Origin: an uncultured Eubacteriales bacterium
GTDB lineage: Bacteria; Bacillota; Clostridia; Oscillospirales; Oscillospiraceae
Length of the DNA: 5,057 nucleotides
Direction of reading: 5' to 3'
Assembly (NCBI GenBank): GCA_900321335.1
Contig: ONVR01000102.1
Location: 1 to 5,057, forward strand
Shown piece after piece: positions 1 through 5,057 of this stretch. Each line of letters opens with the position of its first letter. Positions within the stretch are counted from its first letter, which is position 1. The position numbers and the translations under genes are program-made. Under the pieces are notes generated by a model. That model ran no database searches. It was not told the origin of the DNA and saw only the letters and a list, made by a program, of their open reading frames with translations.

Positions 1-1
1 C

Positions 2-1504
2 CAGTACGCCGACTGCGCCGAGCGCCTGTACAAGGCGGGCTTTGACATGTGCATGATCCACGGGGCCCACGGCAACCTGATCGGCCAGTTCCTCTCCCCG
101 CTGACAAACCACCGGACGGACCGGTACGGCGGCAGCCCGGAAAACCGCTGGCGCTTCGCCCTGGAGATCATGGAGGCCATGCGCGCCCGTCTGGGCAGTA
201 AAATGGCCATCGAGCTGCGGATCTCCGGGGACGAGATGCACCCCGAGGGCATGCACATCGACGACACCGTCGCCTTCCTCAAGCAGGCCCAGCGCTACGT
301 GGACATGGTGGTGGTCTCCCGGGGCCTGATCGTGGATAAAAACTACAACTTCTACTGCCAGCCCCCCTACTATCACCCCTACTGCCACAACGTATACCTG
401 TCCGAGCCCATCAAAAAGGCCCTGGACATCCCCGTGTCCGTGGTGGGCTCCATCAAAAACTGCGACATGGCCGAGGAGATCCTCGCCGCCGGCAAGGCCG
501 ACGTGGTGGCCATGGCCCGGGGCCTGTTCGCCGACCCGGATATGCTCCACAAGGCCCGGCGCACCGGCTCCCAGCAGACGGTAAAGCCCTGCCTGCGGTG
601 CCTGCAGGTGTGCAACAACAACACGGACTACGGCCGGCCCACCTGCTGCGCCATCACCCCGGAGCTGGGCATCGAGAAGTATGCGCAGATCCAGCCCGCT
701 CCCGTGAAGAAAAAGGCCGTCATCGTCGGCGGCGGCGTGGCGGGCATGATGGCGGCCCAGACCCTGCGCAAGCGGGGCCACGAGGTGGTGCTCTTCGAGC
801 AGAAGGACCACCTGGGCGGCCATCTGGTGGATATCTGCCACCTGCCCTTTAAGGACGATATGCGCCAGTACGCCCGCTGGGACGTGGAGGAGACCATGAA
901 CTGCGGCGCCGATATCCGCCTGAACACCAAAGCCACGGCGGAGCTGGTGTACAACGAGCACCCGGATCTGGTGTACCTGGCCACGGGCTCCCGGCTGTTC
1001 ACCCCCAGGATCCCCGGCATCGACCGGGACAACGTCAAGGACGTGATCACCGTGGACAAGCGGGCATGTCCCATCGGTCAGCGGGTGGTGGTCTGCGGCG
1101 GCGGCATGTCCGGTCTGGAGTGCGCCCTGGCCCTGGCCATGGAGGGCAAAGACGTGACGGTGGTGGATATGATCCCCGCCGGGGACTTTGCCAAAGAGAT
1201 CGTCCACTACACCCGGGATATGCTCATGATGCTGCTGAAAAAGCACAACGTCCGCCTGGTGGGCGACAGCAACGTCCGGGAGATCACCGACGAGGGCGTG
1301 GTGGTCATGGACCGGAACTGGAAGTGCACCACCTTCCCCGCGGACACGGTGGTCACCGCCTTCGGCATGCGCTCGAACAACGACGATTTCGAGGATCTGC
1401 TGTACCTGTGTCCCGACACCTACGTCATCGGCGACGCGGGGGACGGGGTGAAGAACATCCCCAACGCCAACTACACCGCCTTCCACAGCACGGTGATCCA
1501 ATAA
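2..1504 (+). CDS. Old Yellow Enzyme-family NADH:flavin oxidoreductase (2,4-dienoyl-CoA / 2-enoate reductase type), 5'-truncated
   Basis: The reading frame is open from the left edge and ends at TAA 1502-1504, giving 500 visible codons; by comparison with ~640-670-residue relatives about 150 N-terminal residues are missing. Numbering visible codons from base 2: the end of the FMN-binding TIM barrel shows the family signature RTDRYGGSPENR (38-49), a G-S-I phosphate-binding turn (149-151) and ARGLFADPD (172-180). A C-x2-C-x3-C-x11-C motif (C197, C200, C204, C216) matches the 4Fe-4S ligands of E. coli FadH. A FAD-binding GGGVAG (243-248), an NAD(P)-binding GGGMSGLE (366-373) and a C-terminal IGDAGD (476-481) complete the architecture. 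Such enzymes pass electrons from NAD(P)H through FAD and Fe-S to FMN and reduce activated C=C bonds; the family includes FadH, clostridial enoate reductases, BaiCD/BaiH and trimethylamine dehydrogenase. The substrate cannot be told from sequence. Oddities: Asn25 occupies the usual active-site Tyr position of the HGYLI motif, and an extra Cys215 adjoins the last cluster ligand. It is probably cytoplasmic and is followed by its own hairpin. The family call is firm; the specific function is open. Confidence 0.93.
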   Translation, partial: QYADCAERLYKAGFDMCMIHGAHGNLIGQFLSPLTNHRTDRYGGSPENRWRFALEIMEAMRARLGSKMAIELRISGDEMHPEGMHIDDTVAFLKQAQRYVDMVVVSRGLIVDKNYNFYCQPPYYHPYCHNVYLSEPIKKALDIPVSVVGSIKNCDMAEEILAAGKADVVAMARGLFADPDMLHKARRTGSQQTVKPCLRCLQVCNNNTDYGRPTCCAITPELGIEKYAQIQPAPVKKKAVIVGGGVAGMMAAQTLRKRGHEVVLFEQKDHLGGHLVDICHLPFKDDMRQYARWDVEETMNCGADIRLNTKATAELVYNEHPDLVYLATGSRLFTPRIPGIDRDNVKDVITVDKRACPIGQRVVVCGGGMSGLECALALAMEGKDVTVVDMIPAGDFAKEIVHYTRDMLMMLLKKHNVRLVGDSNVREITDEGVVVMDRNWKCTTFPADTVVTAFGMRSNNDDFEDLLYLCPDTYVIGDAGDGVKNIPNANYTAFHSTVIQ

Positions 1505-1511
1505 CGATCCA

Positions 1512-1555
1512 AGCAGGTGCAGACACCCTCCGTGGGGAGGGTGTCTGCACCTGTT
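1512..1555 (+). terminator. Strong hairpin just after the reductase gene, probable transcription terminator
   Basis: Bases 1514-1531 and 1536-1553 are perfect reverse complements (18 bp) around a GTGG loop, and G1513-T1554 plus A1512-T1555 extend the stem to 20 bp. The left arm begins 9 nt after the TAA stop. The following bases are TTATATGC rather than a run of T, so it is not a textbook intrinsic terminator; it may still terminate, or may act as a 3'-end stabiliser. No converging gene lies on the other side. Confidence 0.7.
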
Positions 1556-1616
1556 ATATGCAATGCCCCGTATGATTGCCGCCTTTGCGGCAAAGCGCCG
1601 GACCGGCTGCCTTTCC

Positions 1617-1641
1617 CGCGCCCCGTGTTTTCCGGGGCGCG
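1617..1641 (+). other. GC-rich hairpin with pyrimidine-rich tail, possible second terminator
   Basis: CGCGCCCCG (1617-1625) pairs perfectly with CGGGGCGCG (1633-1641) over a 7-nt loop TGTTTTC. It is followed by CCTCTCTCCTTTTCC (1642-1656), which is pyrimidine-rich but has only a short T run. It could be a backup terminator that insulates recJ from upstream transcription. The pairing is certain; the role is inferred. Confidence 0.45.
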
Positions 1642-1684
1642 CCTCTCTCCTTTTCCGTCCGGCGGAAAAATCCGCGGAAAACGG

Positions 1685-1713
1685 TTGAAAAATCGCGGAA
1701 TTTTTGATAAAAT
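1685..1713 (+). promoter_or_regulatory. Sigma-A-type promoter of recJ with extended -10
   Basis: TTGAAA (1685-1690; one mismatch to TTGACA) is followed after exactly 17 nt by TAAAAT (1708-1713; one mismatch to TATAAT). A TG at 1705-1706, one base upstream of the -10, makes an extended -10. Transcription would begin near 1720, leaving a leader of about 38 nt before the recJ ATG. It lies in the only strongly AT-rich segment of the window. It is the sole good promoter seen upstream of recJ and probably serves relA as well. Confidence 0.8.
1688..1705. repeat. Inverted repeat AAAAAT-N6-ATTTTT inside the promoter spacer
   Basis: AAAAAT (1688-1693) and ATTTTT (1700-1705) are perfect reverse complements separated by CGCGGA. 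The repeat lies between and partly over the -35 and -10 elements, a position where a bound repressor would block RNA polymerase. The arms are simple A and T runs, so chance or promoter composition could also explain it. No cognate regulator is encoded in the window. Confidence 0.4.
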
Positions 1714-1744
1714 ATAGTATTCTTTCTATTTTACTTTACCTTTT

Positions 1745-1751
1745 GAGGAGG
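1745..1751 (+). promoter_or_regulatory. Strong Shine-Dalgarno sequence of recJ
   Basis: GAGGAGG lies 7 nt upstream of the ATG at 1759. This near-perfect anti-16S match at ideal spacing fixes the recJ start, and the encoded N-terminus agrees with the family. Confidence 0.9.
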
Positions 1752-1758
1752 CTGCCGG

Positions 1759-3462
1759 ATGAAGTTCGATATCTGGGAAGTGGTCGGCTACGACAGAGAC
1801 GCCGCCGTGGCGCTGTGTCGGGACGGGCTCAATCCCCTGATCGCCGTGCTGCTGGCCGCCCGGGGCATCACCGATCCCGCCCGGGCCCACGCCTTTCTCA
1901 AATGCGACGAGACCTGTCTGCACGACCCCTTTGCCCTGCCCGATATGGACCCGGCCGTCCGCCGGATCCGCCGGGCCGTTCAGGACGGCGAGCACGTGGC
2001 CGTATACGGGGACTACGACGTGGACGGCATGACCTCCAGCTGCCTGATGGCGGACTATCTCCGGCGGGAGGGGCTGACCTGCGAGATCTACATCCCCGGC
2101 CGCTTTGACGAGGGCTACGGCATGAACACCGGCGCCATCGACGCCCTCCATCAGCAGGGGGTGACCCTGATCGTCACCGTGGACTGCGGCATCACCGACT
2201 GCGATGAGGTGGCCTACGCCGCCTCCCTGGGGATCGACGTGATCATCACGGACCACCACGAGTGCAAGCAGACCCTGCCGGAGGCGCTGGCCATCGTCAA
2301 CCCCAAGCGGCCGGAGAGCGCCTATCCCAACCCGGCTCTGGCCGGCGTGGGGGTGGCCTTCAAGGTGGTCTGCGCCCTGGCGGGCCCGGAGGGAACGGAA
2401 CAGATGCTGGACCGGTACGGCGATCTGGTGGCCATCGGCACCATCGCCGACGTGGTCTCCGTGCTGGGAGAAAACCGGTTTCTCGTCCGGCGGGGGCTGG
2501 CGGTGCTCAACGCCCGGCGCCGGCCCGGTCTGACCAGCCTGCTCATGGAGGCGGGCATTGAAAACCGGGAGATCAAATCCTCCGACGTGGGCTTCGGCAT
2601 CGCCCCGCGGCTCAACGCCGCCGGCCGCATGGGCCGGACCTCCCTGACGGTGGATCTGCTGATGACGGAGGACCCCTGCCGGGCCGATCTCTACGCCGCG
2701 GAGCTGTGCAACCTGAACCACCAGCGCAAGGAGCTGGTGACGGAGATCTACGACCAGGTCCTGGAGATGATCCACGACCGGCCCGACGGCAATCCGGTGA
2801 TCCTCCACAAGCGGGGCTGGTATCAGGGGGTGCTGGGGATCGTCTCGTCCCGGCTGGTGGACCGGTACTTTCTGCCCTGCATCATGATCACCGTGGATGA
2901 AAACGGCGTGGGCCGCGGCTCCTGCCGCTCTCTGGGCTACTTCAACCTCTACGAGGCCCTCAACGACTGCGCCGACCTGCTGGAGAACTACGGCGGCCAC
3001 GAGATGGCCGCGGGCATCACCATAAAAGAGGAAAACATCCCGGAATTCCGGCGCCGGTTCAACGCCTTTTACCACCGGAAGGTCTCCATCCCCTCGGTGC
3101 CCCGGCTGATCCTGGACTTTGAGGTCATCAAGCCCCGGCTGCTGCGTCTGGAAAACGTGACGGCCCTGGACGAGCTGGAGCCCTTCGGCAACGGCAACCA
3201 GCAGCCCCGGCTGTGTATGATGGGGGCGTTTCTCAATTACATGACCCCCGTGGGCGGGGGCCAGCACACCCGGATGCGGGTGACCAAGTGCGGCGAGAGC
3301 TTTGACTGCATCTTCTTCTCCGCCCCCATGCAGACCCTCTCCGTCCGGCCCGGCGACATCGTGGACGTGGCCTTTGAGCTCTATATCAACAACTTCCGGG
3401 GCCGCCGGAGCGTCCAGTTCGTTGTGACGGACCTCCGGCCCCACGACCCCGGCAAAGCGTAA
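1759..3462 (+). CDS. recJ: Single-stranded-DNA-specific 5'-3' exonuclease RecJ
   Basis: The 567-residue product has the complete RecJ core. The DHH domain carries motif I GDYDVDG (Asp85, Asp87, Asp89), VDCGIT (Asp142), TDHHE (Asp165-His166-His167) and GTIADVV (Asp231); these residues coordinate the catalytic divalent metals in RecJ. PRLNAAGRMG follows at 283-292. The DHHA1 domain shows RGSCRS (386-391) and GGHEMAAG (412-419), and a C-terminal OB-type domain begins around ELEPFGNGN (472-480). RecJ degrades single-stranded DNA 5' to 3' in the cytoplasm during recombination (RecFOR pathway), mismatch and base excision repair, and stalled-fork processing. The length resembles E. coli RecJ (577) rather than the longer Bacillus form (about 790), so the extra Bacillus C-terminal region is absent. 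The ATG is supported by a strong Shine-Dalgarno sequence and by an N-terminus that runs into the usual RecJ leader (LLAARGITDPARAHAFL). It has its own promoter and probably forms an operon with relA, 72 nt downstream. Confidence 0.97.
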   Translation: MKFDIWEVVGYDRDAAVALCRDGLNPLIAVLLAARGITDPARAHAFLKCDETCLHDPFALPDMDPAVRRIRRAVQDGEHVAVYGDYDVDGMTSSCLMADYLRREGLTCEIYIPGRFDEGYGMNTGAIDALHQQGVTLIVTVDCGITDCDEVAYAASLGIDVIITDHHECKQTLPEALAIVNPKRPESAYPNPALAGVGVAFKVVCALAGPEGTEQMLDRYGDLVAIGTIADVVSVLGENRFLVRRGLAVLNARRRPGLTSLLMEAGIENREIKSSDVGFGIAPRLNAAGRMGRTSLTVDLLMTEDPCRADLYAAELCNLNHQRKELVTEIYDQVLEMIHDRPDGNPVILHKRGWYQGVLGIVSSRLVDRYFLPCIMITVDENGVGRGSCRSLGYFNLYEALNDCADLLENYGGHEMAAGITIKEENIPEFRRRFNAFYHRKVSIPSVPRLILDFEVIKPRLLRLENVTALDELEPFGNGNQQPRLCMMGAFLNYMTPVGGGQHTRMRVTKCGESFDCIFFSAPMQTLSVRPGDIVDVAFELYINNFRGRRSVQFVVTDLRPHDPGKA

Positions 3463-3534
3463 GAACCCCCTTATGCCGCTCTCCCCGGCGGCAGGGTGAA
3501 ACCGACAATCCTATTTCAGAAAGTTGTATGCGCT
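3463..3534. other. Short recJ-relA spacer without apt, promoter or terminator
   Basis: This 72-nt gap has only a 5-bp hairpin, GCCGC (3475-3479) with GCGGC (3488-3492), and no T run, so no terminator is supported. No paired -35/-10 boxes are seen. The two genes are therefore probably cotranscribed. The spacer is exactly 24 codons and contains no stop codon in the frame shared by recJ and relA. Confidence 0.6.
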
Positions 3535-5057
3535 ATGGAAAACAAGACCGTTGACATTGAACAGCTTTATCAGCATCTGGAGGAGACTGTCCGCCAGAAC
3601 AACCCCACCGCCGACCTTGCCAAGATCCGCAAGGTCTTTGAGGTTGCCCGGGATGCCCACAGCCGGCAGATCCGGAAGGACGGCTCCCCCTACATCATCC
3701 ACCCCCTTGCCGCGGCGGAGATCATCGCGGAGATGGGGCTGGACGACGAGTCCATCGAAGCGGCGCTGCTCCACGACACCATTGAGGACACGGACGTCAC
3801 CTACGAGGACATTGAGCGCATGTTCGGCAAGAACGTGGCCAACATCGTGGAGGGCGTCACCAAGCTGACCCGGGTCAAGTACACCAGCAAGGAAGAAGAG
3901 CAGATGGACAATCTGCGGAAAATGCTTCTGGCCATGGCCAAGGACATCCGGGTGATCCTCATCAAGATGGCCGACCGGCTGCACAACATGCGCACCATGG
4001 AGTACCAGTCCCCCAAAAAGCAGCGGGAGAAGTCTCTGGAGACCATGGAGATCTACGCCCCCATCGCCCACCGGCTGGGCATGCAGAAGATCAAGTGGGA
4101 GCTGGAGGACCGGTCCATCTACTTTCTGGACCCCATCGGCTACAAGGAGATCCAGGACGAGCTGTCCCGGCAGATGGCCGACCACGAGGACTTTTTCAAC
4201 AACATCCAGAACCGGATCACCCAGCGGCTCCGGGACGTGGGCATCGAATGTACGGTCTACGGCCGGATCAAGCACATCTACAGCATTTACCGGAAGATGT
4301 ACTCCCAGAACAAGAGCTTTTCCGAGGTGCTGGATCTGTTCGCCTTCCGGGTCATCGTAAACGACATTGCCGACTGCTACAACGTGCTGGGCTACATCCA
4401 CGAGATGTTCCGGCCCATCCCCGGCAAGTTCAAGGACTACATCGGCACCCCCAAGCCCAACATGTACCAGAGTCTGCACACCACCGTTCTGGGCACCGAG
4501 GGCATCCCCTTTGAGGTGCAGATCCGCACCTGGCAGATGCACCACACGGCGGAATACGGCATCGCCGCCCACTGGAAGTACAAAGAGGGCAAGACCGTGG
4601 CCACCACGGACGAGGAGAAGTTCGCCTGGATCCGCCGGCTGCTGGAGTCCCAGCAGGACGCGGACGCCCAGGACTTCTTCCACGATCTGAAGACGGACAT
4701 GTTCGCCGACGAGGTGTTCGTGTTCACCCCCAACGGGGACGTGATCAGCCTGCCCGCCGGGGCCACCCCCATCGACTTTGCCTACAACATCCACTCCGCC
4801 GTGGGCAACAAGATGGTGGGCGCCAAGGTCAACGGGCGGATCGTGCCCTTCTCCCACGTGCTGGACAACGGCGATATCGTGGAGATCATCACCTCCAACG
4901 CCTCCAAGGGCCCCAGCCGGGACTGGTTCAACATGATCAAAAGCTCCGAGGCCCGGAACAAGATCCGCATGTGGTTCAAAAAGGAAAAGCGGGAGGAGAA
5001 CATCCTCCACGGCAAGGCCGCCTTTGAGGCGGAGCTCAAGCGTCAGCTCCTGCGGCC
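3535..5057 (+). CDS. relA: Bifunctional (p)ppGpp synthetase/hydrolase, RelA/SpoT family, 3'-truncated
   Basis: The frame runs from ATG 3535 off the right edge: 507 codons are visible of the usual ~730-740. The N-terminal HD hydrolase domain is intact: His56 (in YIIHPLA), His80-Asp81, Glu84-Asp85 (HDTIEDT) and Asp147 (ADRLHNMRT), which bind the catalytic Mn2+ and pyrophosphate substrate. The synthetase domain has GRIKHIYSIYRKM (243-255), Asp267, KFKD (298-301), Tyr311 in the guanine-stacking position and catalytic Glu327 (FEVQIRT). KFKD is a conservative form of the RXKD signature of bifunctional enzymes, unlike the EXDD of synthetase-only RelA. The TGS domain (about 390-450) includes DFAYNIHSAVGN with His420, the residue type that contacts the tRNA CCA end on the ribosome. 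The C-terminal helical, Zn-finger/CC and ACT/RRM regions lie outside the window. The protein makes and degrades (p)ppGpp in response to amino-acid starvation. The start is chosen because it places the usual short leader before the HD domain; its Shine-Dalgarno is weak (AGAAAG 3518-3523). GTG 3496 is a less likely alternative. Confidence 0.96.
   Translation, partial: MENKTVDIEQLYQHLEETVRQNNPTADLAKIRKVFEVARDAHSRQIRKDGSPYIIHPLAAAEIIAEMGLDDESIEAALLHDTIEDTDVTYEDIERMFGKNVANIVEGVTKLTRVKYTSKEEEQMDNLRKMLLAMAKDIRVILIKMADRLHNMRTMEYQSPKKQREKSLETMEIYAPIAHRLGMQKIKWELEDRSIYFLDPIGYKEIQDELSRQMADHEDFFNNIQNRITQRLRDVGIECTVYGRIKHIYSIYRKMYSQNKSFSEVLDLFAFRVIVNDIADCYNVLGYIHEMFRPIPGKFKDYIGTPKPNMYQSLHTTVLGTEGIPFEVQIRTWQMHHTAEYGIAAHWKYKEGKTVATTDEEKFAWIRRLLESQQDADAQDFFHDLKTDMFADEVFVFTPNGDVISLPAGATPIDFAYNIHSAVGNKMVGAKVNGRIVPFSHVLDNGDIVEIITSNASKGPSRDWFNMIKSSEARNKIRMWFKKEKREENILHGKAAFEAELKRQLLR

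Larger units (their letters stand above)
1505..1758. other. Intergenic region between the reductase gene and recJ
   Basis: These 254 nt contain no convincing gene. In order they hold the 18-bp hairpin, a GC-rich stretch with a second hairpin (1617-1641), a stretch with repeated CGGAAAA motifs (1663-1669 and 1675-1681), and a sharply AT-rich segment from about 1685 carrying the recJ promoter, a pyrimidine-rich leader and the ribosome binding site. The drop in GC content at 1685-1745 stands out against the rest of the window. Confidence 0.8.

Noticed and set aside
1578..1610. A possible small RNA or tRNA-like fold in the GC-rich part of the intergenic region
   Set aside because: Only a 5-bp CTTTG/CAAAG stem is seen at about 1583-1595; there is no cloverleaf, T-loop motif or conserved RNA signature.
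1517..1717. A 66-codon plus-strand open frame in the intergenic region
   Set aside because: It runs through two hairpins and into the recJ promoter, has no Shine-Dalgarno or recognisable sequence, and its C-terminal part is just translated promoter DNA.
1726..3444. A 572-codon minus-strand open frame opposite recJ
   Set aside because: It lies almost exactly over recJ. Its translation is rich in Gly, His, Val, Pro and Asp in the pattern expected from the complement of a GC-biased coding strand, and it shows no recognisable domain. recJ has all its family motifs, so this is a shadow frame.
3524..3868. A 114-codon plus-strand frame starting with TTG at the head of relA
   Set aside because: Its product is Arg/Ser/Thr/Pro-rich, typical of an out-of-frame reading. 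The overlapping frame from 3535 encodes unmistakable RelA/SpoT motifs.
3511..5010. A 499-codon minus-strand open frame opposite relA
   Set aside because: It has the same low-complexity Val/Leu/His/Gly/Asp composition caused by antisense reading of GC-rich codons, no domain, and complete overlap with the well-supported relA gene.
1..5057. Novel defence, mobile or biosynthetic system
   Set aside because: The window holds two housekeeping genes and one metabolic oxidoreductase from known families. There are no transposase, integrase, CRISPR, toxin-antitoxin or prophage signatures and no evident composition break other than the AT-rich promoter.

Overview
The window is GC-rich, with strong G/C preference at third codon positions. 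It carries three co-oriented plus-strand protein genes, two of them cut by the window edges. The gene content suggests an anaerobic, high-GC Firmicute of the Oscillospiraceae / clostridial gut type. The clues are an oxygen-sensitive enoate-reductase-like flavo-iron-sulfur enzyme, a single long bifunctional RelA/SpoT homologue, and recJ close upstream of relA as is common in Firmicutes. This placement is inferred from protein style and gene order; no marker RNA is present.

Region by region: positions 2-1504 hold the C-terminal 500 codons of an Old Yellow Enzyme / 2,4-dienoyl-CoA reductase-type enzyme (FMN barrel, 4Fe-4S cluster, FAD and NAD(P) domains). A perfect 18-bp hairpin starts 9 nt after its stop codon and probably ends that transcript. 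The rest of the ~250-nt intergenic region has a second GC-rich hairpin and then an AT-rich stretch with a very good sigma-A-type promoter (TTGAAA, 17 nt, TAAAAT with an extended -10 TG) and a strong Shine-Dalgarno sequence. These drive recJ (1759-3462), a compact 567-residue single-strand DNA exonuclease with all DHH/DHHA1 motifs intact. After a 72-nt gap with no convincing terminator or promoter comes relA/rel (3535 to the right edge). It encodes a (p)ppGpp synthetase/hydrolase whose hydrolase, synthetase and TGS domains are visible and whose C-terminal regulatory part lies outside the window.

How they work together: recJ and relA look like one transcription unit linking DNA repair and the stringent response. 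The apt gene often found between them in Firmicutes is absent here. The upstream reductase is a separate metabolic gene. I see no mobile element, CRISPR array, RNA gene or defence cassette, and no evidence of a new multi-gene system. The points most worth a second look are the Asn at the usual catalytic Tyr position of the reductase, the palindrome inside the recJ promoter spacer, the missing apt, and the poorly marked relA start.
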